64,000 bases of DNA, from the NCBI RefSeq assembly GCF_014203595.1, contig NZ_JACHJK010000013.1, positions 238,205 to 302,204 on the forward strand. Reading direction: 5' to 3'. Below the pieces are notes generated by a model. It saw only the letters and a program-made list of their open reading frames with translations, did not search any database and was not told the origin of the DNA. Below, in pieces: positions 1 to 8,807 of the stretch. Position numbers and translations under genes: made by a program. Position 1 is the stretch's first letter; the number at the start of each line of letters is the position of its first letter. The stretch comes from Streptomyces echinatus. GTDB lineage: Bacteria; Actinomycetota; Actinomycetes; Streptomycetales; Streptomycetaceae.

Positions 1-625
1 GTACGGCGACCTTCGTGCCCAGCTTGATCGCCTCGTCGATGTCGTGCGTGACGAAGACGATGGTCTTGCCCAGCTCGTCCTGGATGCGCAGGAGTTCGTC
101 CTGGAGACCCTTGCGGACGACGGGGTCGACGGCGGAGAACGGCTCGTCCATCAGCAGCACCGGCGGGTCGGCGGCGAGCGCGCGGGCCACGCCGACGCGC
201 TGCTGCTGGCCGCCGGAGAGCTGGTACGGGTACCGCTTGGCCAGCGCGGCGTCGAGGCCGACCCGCTCCATCAGCTCGGCGGCCCGGGCCCTGGCCTCCC
301 GCTTGGGCCGGCCGAGCAGGCGGGGCACGGTGGCGATGTTGTCGAGGATCGTGCGGTGCTGGAAGAGACCGGCGTTCTGGATGACGTAACCCATCGACCG
401 GCGCAGGGTGTTGACCGGCTGCTGCCGGATGTCCTGGCCGTCGAGGAGGATGCTGCCCTCGCTGGGCTCCACCATCCGGTTGATCATCCGCAGGGTCGTC
501 GTCTTGCCGCAGCCGGAGGGCCCGACGAGGACGGTGACCGAGCGGTCCGGTATCTCCAGCGACAGCCGGTCGACCGCGACCGTGCCGTCCGGATACCGCT
601 TCGTGACTGAATCTATCCGTATCAA
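1..625 (-). CDS. ABC transporter ATPase, osmoprotectant (OpuCA/ProV-like) type, truncated at window edge
   Basis: This is the N-terminal ~208 residues of an ABC ATPase that would power import of a quaternary-amine osmoprotectant. Visible are Walker A (GPSGCGKTT), a Q-loop (YVIQNAGLF), the signature LSGGQQQRVGVARALA, Walker B with DEP (VLLMDEPFSAVDP), and the switch His in VTHDIDEA. The IQNxGLFxH Q-loop and the DIDEA motif after the His are typical of the OpuCA/ProV/EhuA group. A TTG codon at 625 begins MIRIDSVTKRYPDG and fits the usual N-terminus, although the upstream ribosome site is weak. The C-terminal part, where OpuCA proteins carry CBS domains, lies outside the window, so the exact subfamily is inferred. 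Confidence 0.85.
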   Translation of the reverse strand, partial: MIRIDSVTKRYPDGTVAVDRLSLEIPDRSVTVLVGPSGCGKTTTLRMINRMVEPSEGSILLDGQDIRQQPVNTLRRSMGYVIQNAGLFQHRTILDNIATVPRLLGRPKREARARAAELMERVGLDAALAKRYPYQLSGGQQQRVGVARALAADPPVLLMDEPFSAVDPVVRKGLQDELLRIQDELGKTIVFVTHDIDEAIKLGTKVAV

Positions 626-778
626 AACGCCGCGTGCCCTTCGGGTCCGACCGATCCTGGCCTGCTGCGGGAAGAGTCTAGACCGGGAGTGTTCCGGCAG
701 TTCGGCGGGCACGGGACCGGGCGCCTGTCGCGGACACGGATCCCTCGGGCCACGCGGGGCGACGGGGATGACGCCGTG

Positions 779-2101
779 TCACTTCCCGGGCTCGACCGCC
801 CCCGGCGCCGGTCCCTGCCGGATGTGCGGCCGGGCCGCGAGGATGGCGACGTCGTCCTCCGCGTGCCGGACGTCCAGGCGGCCGAGGATCCAGTCCAGGA
901 CGGCGTCGACGGCGTCCCCGGCGGTGAAACGCAGGGCGGCCAGCCGGGCGAGGGAGTGGTCGATGTCCTCACCGCGGCGCTCCACGAGGCCGTCGGTGAA
1001 CAGCACGAGCGTCTCGCCGGGCGCCACCCGGTGGGTGGCCGACTCGTACCCGCCGAGTCCGGTGCCCAGCGGCGGTCCGACCGGCACCGGCAGCAGCCCG
1101 GCGGCACCGTCCCGGCCGATGAGCACGGGCGGCAGATGGCCGGCGCTGGCCAGCGTGACCTGGCCCCGGCCCGGGTCGACACGGGCCAGCAGACAGGTCG
1201 CGGGCCGGCGGTCGGCCTCCCCGGAGGCGATGTCGTCCATCTGCCGCAGCACCCGGTGCGGGGGGAGGTCGGCGGAGGCGATGTAGCGCAGGGAGGAGCG
1301 GTAGGCGCTCATGTCGACCGCGGATTCCAGGCCGTGCCCCATGACGTCGCCGACGACCAGCAGGGTCCGGCCGAAGTGCAGCCGCACGGTCTCGCACCAG
1401 TCGCCGCCCACCAGGGTGCTCCGGCCGGCCGGCAGATAGCGGATGGCGACGTCCAGGTTGGGGTGCGGGCGGCCGGGCTCGGCGAGCAGGGCCCGCTGCA
1501 GATCACCGGCGGTGCGGCTGACCTGCTCGTACTCGCGGGCGTGCCGGAGGTGGGAGGCGGCGCGCTCCGCGAGCAGGGCGAGCAGCTCGGCGTCGGCCCG
1601 GCGCAGCGGCCCCCCGGCGTCGGCCCACACCAGGACGCCGTACACGGTGTCCCCGCTGGTCAGCGGGACGGACAAGGCGGCTCCCGGGTGGCCGGCGGCC
1701 GGGTGCTCCAGCCAGGGGTCGGGGGGCGTGTCGACGGCCGGTACACCCGCCTCGCGGGCCGCGGCGGCGGCCCAGCGGACGTCGGGCAGCGACGCGGCGT
1801 CCCCGGTGATCGCGTCGTACCCGGAGAAGGCGTCCCCGGTGCGGCGCAGAACGGCGGCGGCGCCCCCGGCCAGCCGTACGGCGGCCCGGGTCAGCTCGGT
1901 GCACGTCGTGTCCGCGTCGAGGGTCGTGCCGATACCGGACAGGGCCTCCCGCAGGGCGCCCAGCCGCGCGCCGGGGTCCTCGGCCCGCTCGGCGCCGCCG
2001 GGGCCCGCACCGGGGCCGTCGCCCTTCCGGTGGCGGTCGCCGCCGGCGGGCAGGGGCCTGCGCCGGGACCGGATCCACCGCGCGACTCCCCACACCCTCA
2101 C
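779..2101 (-). CDS. GAF domain-containing PP2C-type (SpoIIE-like) serine/threonine phosphatase
   Basis: A 440-aa soluble protein. Roughly residues 45-180 look like a GAF sensor domain (a segment with SVPLTSGDTVYGVLVWADAG). Residues ~210-430 form a PPM/SpoIIE-type phosphatase with VGGDWCE, VVGDVMGHG, SAGHLPPVL, LFTDGLVE and a final EDDVAIL, which supply the metal-binding aspartates. Such proteins dephosphorylate phosphoserine/threonine on anti-sigma antagonists or other Hanks-kinase targets. The gene follows the FHA-containing EssC-like gene by 166 bp in the same direction. FHA domains bind phosphothreonine, so a functional link is possible but unproven. Two GTG codons (2101, 2095) are both possible starts; neither has a clear ribosome site. 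Confidence 0.85.
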   Translation of the reverse strand: MRVWGVARWIRSRRRPLPAGGDRHRKGDGPGAGPGGAERAEDPGARLGALREALSGIGTTLDADTTCTELTRAAVRLAGGAAAVLRRTGDAFSGYDAITGDAASLPDVRWAAAAAREAGVPAVDTPPDPWLEHPAAGHPGAALSVPLTSGDTVYGVLVWADAGGPLRRADAELLALLAERAASHLRHAREYEQVSRTAGDLQRALLAEPGRPHPNLDVAIRYLPAGRSTLVGGDWCETVRLHFGRTLLVVGDVMGHGLESAVDMSAYRSSLRYIASADLPPHRVLRQMDDIASGEADRRPATCLLARVDPGRGQVTLASAGHLPPVLIGRDGAAGLLPVPVGPPLGTGLGGYESATHRVAPGETLVLFTDGLVERRGEDIDHSLARLAALRFTAGDAVDAVLDWILGRLDVRHAEDDVAILAARPHIRQGPAPGAVEPGK

Positions 2102-2267
2102 AGAATCTCAAACCGGGGCGGCCGGGGCACCAGCCCCGGCCGCCCCACCGGCCCCGGCCGCCGCACAGGTCCCGACGGTCCGCTCACGCCGACGGAAGCG
2201 ACCCCTCACGGAGGCGGGCCAACCGGTCACTCGACGGAGTCGCCCGCCCTACGACGGGGATCACCGC

Positions 2268-5200
2268 TCACTCCGACGGAATCACCACGGACCGCAGCCT
2301 CCCGTCGCCGAGGTGCAGCAGTCCCCGGCGCGGCCGGATGGGATCGACGGTCGCGTGCCGGCCGAGCCGGACCCCGACCAGGGACCCCGACTCGATGGTC
2401 CGGGGGGACAGCAGCAGTCCGCGCCGGGCCTTCCTCGCCTCGGCCTGCCAGCCGGCGTACCCGGGGCAGAGCCGTTCCTCGTCGCCGGCCAGGACGAGCG
2501 CGAGCCCTCGCTCGTCGCCGTCCCGGATCAGCTGTTCCAGCGTGGGGCCCGCCGCGCAGCGGGCGAGAATCTCCCCGTCGTCCACGAGGACCACGACCGG
2601 GTCGTCGGGGAGCGCCACGCGCAGCGCCTGGTCCAGCGCGGAGCGCTCGATGTCGGTGTTCTGGAAGACCGCGAGCACCCCGTGCTGCCCCCGCAGCTGC
2701 CGCAGCGGTGACGGCCGCGGCGCCGCCACGACGAGGCGCACGCCCTGCCGGAGGCAGGAGCGGGCCGCGTTCAGCAGCGCGGTGGAACGCCCCGACCCCC
2801 GCGGGCCCGCGATGACGAACGCCGGGACCCCGTCGGCGAGATCGGGGCCGTATCCGGTCAGTTCGTCCCCGCCGACCCCCGCAAGCGTCCACAGCCGCGC
2901 CCGCGAGCGTTCCGGTTCGCCCAGCCACCAGGCCTCGTCGAAGCCGACGCGGTCGGGCAGGGCGTCGACGCGGAACGGGCGCCGGTCCGCGGGGACGTCG
3001 CCGGCGCCCGCCGCGATCCGGGCGAGCGCCTCGTCCTGTGCCTCGGGCGCCGCCCGGCCGGCCAGCAGCGCGAACTGGACCTCGGTGCCCGCTCCCGCGC
3101 GGACCGCCCGGCCCGCGGGCATCGACTCCGGGAGCTCGCCCGGCCGGATGCCGAGGAGGGCCTGGTAGTCGTCATGGTCCGTGAACCGCAGCGCGTACTT
3201 GTCCTCGGTCAGCGAGGCGATCCGGCCGAGGAACAGCTGCCGGTCACCGGTGATGACGAGGTGGATGCCGACGGTCGCGCCCTCCCGCATGAGCGTGAGC
3301 AGTTCGTCCGTCAGCCTGCCGAAGTCGTATTCGCCGAGGGTGGGGCCCCAGCCCTCCCAGCCGTCCAGGAGGACGACCAGGTGCGGCAGCCGCTCGGCCG
3401 CCGCCGCCCGGCCGCGCTGGTCCGCGATCGACAGGAACTCCCCGGCTGCGAGCAGACCTTGACGGTCGCTCAGTTCGCTGGTGAGCCGGGCCAGCAGCCG
3501 TGCGGCGCGTTCCGGTTCGCGCCCGGTGACCAGCGCCCCGCAGTGCGGCAGCGCGGCCAGCCCGCGCAGCCCCCCGGGTCCGCAGTCGATGCCGTAGAGG
3601 TGCACGTCGGCGCCGGAGTGGACGCGGGCCAGCGCCCCGGCGATCGTCCGCAGGGCCTGGGAGCGGCCGGACCTCGGCGCCCCGCCGATCAGCAGATGGC
3701 CGAAGTGCGCGAAGTCGATGACGACCGGGCGGCGGCGCTGCTCCGCGGGCAGGTCCTCGAGGCCGAACGCGACCGGCCGGAGCGCGCCGGGCCGGGCGCC
3801 GTTCTCCTCGGTGTCCCCGGCGGTCTCCCCGGCCGGCCACGGGTCGATCCCGTCCAGCCGCAGGACGTCGGGCAGCGGCGGGAGCCACGGGCGGCGCGGG
3901 GCCGGGACGTCCAGCGTCCGGTACGCGTCGCGGGCGGCGTCGACCAGCGCGTCGAGATCGGTGCCGGCGGCTGTGCCCGGCACCGGCTGCGGGACCGGGG
4001 CCGGCGGCGCGGGACGGCCCAGCTGCTGCCAGGTCACCCGGGTGGCCCGCGGCAGGCCGGCGGCCGGACCGGCGGCGCCGGGGCGCAGCCCGCCGACCCG
4101 GCCCGACTGGAACGGGATGAGGGAGGCGTGGCCGAGCCGGGCGTATCCGCGGCCGGGCGTGGACCGCGGGATCATCGCGGCCTCGGGCGCGTCCACGATG
4201 TCGTGGGACTCACCGCTGTCGGTGACCCGCAGGGCCAGGCGCAGGTTGGTGTTGGCGCGGATCTCCGCGGAGATGACGCCGCTGGGCCGCTGCGTGGCCA
4301 GCACCAGGTGGACGCCGAGCGACCGGCCCCGCTGCGCGACGTTGATCAGGCCGGTGATGAAGTCGGGCAGTTCGCGCGCGATCGAGGCGATCTCGTCGAC
4401 CACGATGACGAGCCGCGGCAGGGGCTCCTCGGCGCCGGGGTCGCGCAGCACCAGGTCCTGGTACCCCTCGATGTCCTTCGCGCCGACGTCGGCGAGCAGG
4501 TGTTCGCGGCGGCGCAGTTCGGCGCTGAAGGAGGCGAGCACCCGCTGGACGAGGTACGGGTCGAGGTCGGTCACCAGGCCGACCGTGTGCGGCAGGGAGG
4601 CGCAGCTGCGGAAGGCGGCACCGCCGCGGTAGTCGACCAGTACGAACGTGAGGTGCTCGGGTGAGTTGGCGAGGGCCAGAGAGGCGACGATCGTCTGCAG
4701 CAGCTCCGACTTCCCGGAGCCGCTCGTGCCCGCGATGAGGGCGTGCGGCCCGTCGCGCCGCAGGTCGATGCCGAACGGGCCGTCGTAGGTCTCGCCGATG
4801 ACGGCCACGGTCGACGGGCCCCTCGCCCAGCGCGCGGCGACGGCCCGCCCGCCGGGCGGTTCGAGGGCGAGCACGTCGAGCAGGCGGGTCTGGGCGGGCA
4901 GCGCGGAGGACTCGGCCTCCCCCACCGTGTCCCGGAGCGGGGCCAGGGCCCGGGCGAGGCGCTCGCACCAGGCCGCCGAGACGAAGTCGGGCCGGATGTC
5001 ACGCGGCCGGTCCTTGTCGGCCCCCACGACGCGCAGCACCTCCGGCGGTGTGCCGGGCCGGGCCGGGCCTTCGGTGGTCCCGGCGGGAGCGCGCGCGACG
5101 GACGGCCGGTTCTCCTCGCGCGGCCCGGCCATCACGATCGCCCGGCAGTCCTCGGGCAGGAACCGCGGATCCTCGTCCAGGCACAGCACCCGGATGCCGA

Positions 5201-6794
5201 CCGCCGGTCCTTCCCGCAGCAGGTACGCCATGTCGGGCAGGGAACGCAGCTGCCGGAAGCCGTCACAGACGACGACGATGTCGGCGGCGTGCCCGGCCAC
5301 GGCGCCCCCGCCCGCACCGGCCTTCCGGCGGTGTTCCAGGGTCCGGACCAGTTCGCCGATGCGGGCCCCTACGGTCTCGGCGTCCGTGCCGATGGCGACG
5401 AGGGCGTCGGTGCCGCCGAGCGGGCGGGCGTGCGGCAGCCAGCGCAGCCAGTTCCAGGAGTCGTGCGCGCCCTTGAGCGTCAGTACGTGCACGGCGACGT
5501 CGAGCGGGCTGTGCAGGGTGGCGATCTGGGCCACCGCCCAGCGGGCGAGCGCCCGGGCCGAGTCGCCGGGCCCGGCCAGACCGAGCACGCCGAGGTCCCG
5601 GAGGGACAGGACGACCGGGGCGTCGGCGATCCCGGACGGGTCGGCGGCCGGCTCCGGGTCCGGGCCCCCGGCCAGGTCGTCACTGCGGAACGGTGCGCTC
5701 CGCACCGGGACGGAGCCGGTGCCCACCCGCAGCGCCAGGTGGTCGGGATCGCCGGGCCGGCGCTCCCAGAGGCCGGCACGCGGGCCGGTGGCGAGGGAGA
5801 GGACGGCCGCCGGGGAGGGATACCGGCGGCGCAGGCGGCGCAGGACCGCGCCCAGGCCCTCCTCGAACAGCTCGGCCGCCTTTCTGCGCCGCTCCGAGAG
5901 CTGCCGGCCGGCTTCCTGGGCCAGCCACGCGTACAGCGCGCCGACCAGCGCCAGCAGCAGGAACCACCACCTCTCGAAGAGGAGGGAGGTGACGACGGCG
6001 GCGACGACCGCCGCCACCGCCCCCGTGGAGAACAGGACCTGCTGGGCCCTCAGGAGCCGGGAGGCGCGCGGCTTCCTCGGGAGCAGGCCCTTGCCGCGCC
6101 GGCCCTCGGACGACACCAGCCGGCCGCGGCGCTCGAAGGCCAGGCCCCGGCCGTCGTCGGCGGGGCGCAGGACGACGTCGGGCGGCTGGTAGACGACCAG
6201 TTCGAACAGTGTGCCCCCGACGGCGAGCTGGGAGCCGAGGGGCCACGGGGCCTCGGCGCCGCCGTCGCGGCCGGCCGTGCCGTCGACCCGCCGCGCCAGC
6301 GGCACCCCGTCCAGGACGGCCGCCGCGCCGGCGTGGGCCCGGACCGTGCGGCTGCCGTCCGGGGTGACGGTGAGGGTCAGGGCCCGCTCGGGCAGTTCGG
6401 GGTCGTGGACGCGCACGTGTGCCGCCGCGCCCCGGCCGATGTCGGTGCGGCCGAGCCCGAGCCGGTGCACGGCCCCGGCGTCGGGGCCGCCGGCCACCCG
6501 GAGTTCGACGATGCCCGTGACCTCGCGCGGCGGGCAGCCGGCCGGCGAGTACAGGCTGACGACCGTACCGTCCCGCAGCGGGGACCGGCCGAGGGGCACG
6601 GCCGGGTCGACGGCGAGACCGTCGACGTGGACGGGGGGCGGCGGGTCCGTGTCCCGCTCCAGCTCCCGCTCGTCGCGGAGCTGCCGCCGGAGCGTCCGGG
6701 CGACCTCGCCCATCGGCGACTCGGGAGCGGCGTCGAGGACGACGTCGGCCGAGGTCCCCCGGCGGGGGTCGACGACCGTGAGGGTGAGGCGCAC
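2268..6794 (-). CDS. EssC-like protein: ubiquitin-like + FHA + TM + three FtsK/SpoIIIE ATPase domains
   Basis: A 1508-aa membrane-anchored ATPase. Residues 1-85 have the hydrophobic pattern of a YukD-like ubiquitin fold. Residues ~95-180 resemble an FHA domain (GLGRTDIGRGAAAHVRV). One or two TM helices lie near 258-292. Three RecA-like domains follow. The first is intact, with Walker A GTSGSGKSE (~692) and Walker B LVIVVDEI (~799), plus a typical FtsK/EccC segment (VDYRGGAAF, LATQRPSGVI). The second (GGAPRSGRS, ~1040) and third (GPRGSGRST, ~1333) have Arg in place of the Walker lysine, so they are probably weak ATPases, as in type VII EccC/EssC proteins. The start is GTG at 6794 behind GGGGGAG, 15 nt after the phosphoesterase gene. 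Overall order and length resemble Firmicute EssC more than mycobacterial EccC. No WXG100 substrate is nearby. Confidence 0.85.
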   Translation of the reverse strand: MRLTLTVVDPRRGTSADVVLDAAPESPMGEVARTLRRQLRDERELERDTDPPPPVHVDGLAVDPAVPLGRSPLRDGTVVSLYSPAGCPPREVTGIVELRVAGGPDAGAVHRLGLGRTDIGRGAAAHVRVHDPELPERALTLTVTPDGSRTVRAHAGAAAVLDGVPLARRVDGTAGRDGGAEAPWPLGSQLAVGGTLFELVVYQPPDVVLRPADDGRGLAFERRGRLVSSEGRRGKGLLPRKPRASRLLRAQQVLFSTGAVAAVVAAVVTSLLFERWWFLLLALVGALYAWLAQEAGRQLSERRRKAAELFEEGLGAVLRRLRRRYPSPAAVLSLATGPRAGLWERRPGDPDHLALRVGTGSVPVRSAPFRSDDLAGGPDPEPAADPSGIADAPVVLSLRDLGVLGLAGPGDSARALARWAVAQIATLHSPLDVAVHVLTLKGAHDSWNWLRWLPHARPLGGTDALVAIGTDAETVGARIGELVRTLEHRRKAGAGGGAVAGHAADIVVVCDGFRQLRSLPDMAYLLREGPAVGIRVLCLDEDPRFLPEDCRAIVMAGPREENRPSVARAPAGTTEGPARPGTPPEVLRVVGADKDRPRDIRPDFVSAAWCERLARALAPLRDTVGEAESSALPAQTRLLDVLALEPPGGRAVAARWARGPSTVAVIGETYDGPFGIDLRRDGPHALIAGTSGSGKSELLQTIVASLALANSPEHLTFVLVDYRGGAAFRSCASLPHTVGLVTDLDPYLVQRVLASFSAELRRREHLLADVGAKDIEGYQDLVLRDPGAEEPLPRLVIVVDEIASIARELPDFITGLINVAQRGRSLGVHLVLATQRPSGVISAEIRANTNLRLALRVTDSGESHDIVDAPEAAMIPRSTPGRGYARLGHASLIPFQSGRVGGLRPGAAGPAAGLPRATRVTWQQLGRPAPPAPVPQPVPGTAAGTDLDALVDAARDAYRTLDVPAPRRPWLPPLPDVLRLDGIDPWPAGETAGDTEENGARPGALRPVAFGLEDLPAEQRRRPVVIDFAHFGHLLIGGAPRSGRSQALRTIAGALARVHSGADVHLYGIDCGPGGLRGLAALPHCGALVTGREPERAARLLARLTSELSDRQGLLAAGEFLSIADQRGRAAAAERLPHLVVLLDGWEGWGPTLGEYDFGRLTDELLTLMREGATVGIHLVITGDRQLFLGRIASLTEDKYALRFTDHDDYQALLGIRPGELPESMPAGRAVRAGAGTEVQFALLAGRAAPEAQDEALARIAAGAGDVPADRRPFRVDALPDRVGFDEAWWLGEPERSRARLWTLAGVGGDELTGYGPDLADGVPAFVIAGPRGSGRSTALLNAARSCLRQGVRLVVAAPRPSPLRQLRGQHGVLAVFQNTDIERSALDQALRVALPDDPVVVLVDDGEILARCAAGPTLEQLIRDGDERGLALVLAGDEERLCPGYAGWQAEARKARRGLLLSPRTIESGSLVGVRLGRHATVDPIRPRRGLLHLGDGRLRSVVIPSE

Positions 6795-6809
6795 GCGGGC
6801 TCCCCCGGG

Positions 6810-8807
6810 TCAGGGCCGGGCACCGAGGTCGGCGCCCAGCTCGTCGAACGCGAACTCGTCGGCCGCTCCGGGCCGGAAGGCGATGACGCGGTCCGGTTTC
6901 CACTGGCCGTTGCGCCAGCGGACGGTGCGTACGGCCACGGAGTGGTCCTCGCCCTCCCGGGCGACGTAGACCTCGTTGTAGCCGTTCTCCTCGTTGGAGT
7001 GGATGCTGGCCAGCGCCGGGGCGCCGGCGATCCGGGTGGTCCAGGGCCGGTCCCGGTCCCGGTCGATGAGCCGTTCCGAGGCCAGGAATCCCAGGTGGGT
7101 GTGGCCGTGCAGGACCAGTGCCGTGTCCGCGTCGGCGAGGGCGAGCTTGGCCTGGCCGGCGTTCACGACACCCGCGTACGGCGCCACTTCGACGGACGGC
7201 ACCGGGGAGAGCGGATGGTGGACGACGGCCAGGTTCACGCAGCCCGTCTCCTTCTTGAGCCGCCGCAGCACACCGTGGGCGACGACACCGGGGTCGTGGC
7301 GTTCGAGCCGGCTCATCAGCTCGCTGACGTCGGTGTCGTCCGCCGACCGGGCGAGTTCGGCGAGGAGCAGGCGCACCCGGTCGCGGTCCTCGTTGCGGAC
7401 CGGTTCGCCGCCGGACTCGGCGGAGCCGAGGAGCGCGACCCTGAGGCCGGCGTCCGCGTACCGCACGTAGAGGCGGCGGGTGTCGTAGTCCTCCTTGTCC
7501 AGTTCGGGGTGCGGGTAGGCGTGGAAGGTGTCGGCGAACCACTCGTGCCGGGCCCCGGAGCGCTCGTCCAGGCAGCGGTCCCAGGAGACGTCGTGGTTGC
7601 CGCCGACCAGGAGGACGCGCGGGTCGTCCGCGCGGAGGTCGGGGTGGCCGGCCAGCAGCTCGGCCAGCCCCCCGAGCCAGTCGAGGGCCTCCCGCCCGTA
7701 CGCGTCCACCGGCCGGTCGACCAGGTCGCCGGAGACGATCACCAGGTGCGGGGCCCTGCCCTGGTCGGCCAGGTGCCGGACGTGCTCCAGATAGCCGGTC
7801 AGGGGGCTGCCGTCGCCGGTGAGCCGGGCGAGGGCGGTGCCCAGCTGGGTGCGGTCCTTCTGGTCGACGTTGGTCCGGTGCCTGCCGCCGACGTGCAGGT
7901 CGGAGACGTGGTGGATGCGCAGCACCGCGGGCAGGTGGTGGGCGAGGACGGGGTCCTCGGCCACCGGCGGCAGCACCTTCGTCGTCCGCGCGTCCTGGTC
8001 GTCGGAGCCGAAGGACAGCCCGGCCCCGCGCCAGCGTTCGCGCCGGAGGGCGGCGCGGTGGGTCTCGGACAGACCGTTGTGGAACAGCTGGTTGACGTAG
8101 AGGTGGGGGAACGCGGCGGCTTCGGCGGCCCGGCGGGAGAGCGCGGCCGGGTCCCCGCGCAGCTCCGGTTCGGCCTCGGCGGTCTGCAGGGCGAGTTCCA
8201 GCAGGAAGGGGGTGAGCAGCCAGCCGGGCTGTCCGGCGCGCAGCCGGGCCACGACGCCGGGCGCCCAGCCGGGCGTGCGGGCGGCCATGCGTCCGGCCTC
8301 CTCGTCCGTCAGCGGCGGCGCCGTCAGACGGTCCTTGACGGCGTCGGCGCCCAGGTGCGGGATGAGGAGTTCGTACTCGGCGGGCGTGGCGAAGACGACG
8401 GGTACGACGCCCTCCTCGCGCAGCCGGGTGAGGCCGGCCGCGAGGGTGGCAGGGGCCTTGGTCCGGCCGCTCGACGGGCCGACGGCCGGTTCGTCGACGA
8501 GCACGACCTGGACGTCGCCCAGTTGGGGCCGCTGGGCCTTGCCGCTGGTCAGGCAGGTGAGCCCGGTCCTGCGGACGTCGGCCTCGCTGCGCACGTCGAC
8601 CACTTTGGTGTGCCCTTCGGGGCGGGCCTGCTTCACGGCGCTGGCCAGCCAGCTCTTGCCGGACCGCCGGGGCATGACCACGAGCCAGCACGCGTCGTTG
8701 GGCGCGACCCCGGCCACCAGCGGATGCGCCCAGGCCGGTACCTGCCCGTCACGGAACCTGATGTCGAGGTCCTGCTCGTACGACCGGCTCGGCCGGTAGT
8801 GGCTCAT
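6810..8807 (-). CDS. P-loop ATPase-metallophosphoesterase fusion protein
   Basis: A 665-aa two-part protein. The N-terminal ~250 residues hold a P-loop ATPase with Walker A PRRSGKSW (~49) and Walker B VVLVDEP (~101). The RRxGKSW form also occurs in the C-terminal ATPase of the preceding gene, suggesting a shared STAND/ATPase_2-like family. Residues ~298-590 form a calcineurin-like phosphoesterase with every metal-binding block: SDLHVGG (~302), SGDLVDR (~362), GGNHDVSW (~404), VHHPLS (~529) and LHGHTHLG (~569). Family members cleave phosphoester bonds in nucleotides, cyclic nucleotides, nucleic acids or proteins; the substrate cannot be read here. Its ATG overlaps the upstream stop as ATGA, so the two genes are translationally coupled. 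Confidence 0.85.
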   Translation of the reverse strand: MSHYRPSRSYEQDLDIRFRDGQVPAWAHPLVAGVAPNDACWLVVMPRRSGKSWLASAVKQARPEGHTKVVDVRSEADVRRTGLTCLTSGKAQRPQLGDVQVVLVDEPAVGPSSGRTKAPATLAAGLTRLREEGVVPVVFATPAEYELLIPHLGADAVKDRLTAPPLTDEEAGRMAARTPGWAPGVVARLRAGQPGWLLTPFLLELALQTAEAEPELRGDPAALSRRAAEAAAFPHLYVNQLFHNGLSETHRAALRRERWRGAGLSFGSDDQDARTTKVLPPVAEDPVLAHHLPAVLRIHHVSDLHVGGRHRTNVDQKDRTQLGTALARLTGDGSPLTGYLEHVRHLADQGRAPHLVIVSGDLVDRPVDAYGREALDWLGGLAELLAGHPDLRADDPRVLLVGGNHDVSWDRCLDERSGARHEWFADTFHAYPHPELDKEDYDTRRLYVRYADAGLRVALLGSAESGGEPVRNEDRDRVRLLLAELARSADDTDVSELMSRLERHDPGVVAHGVLRRLKKETGCVNLAVVHHPLSPVPSVEVAPYAGVVNAGQAKLALADADTALVLHGHTHLGFLASERLIDRDRDRPWTTRIAGAPALASIHSNEENGYNEVYVAREGEDHSVAVRTVRWRNGQWKPDRVIAFRPGAADEFAFDELGADLGARP

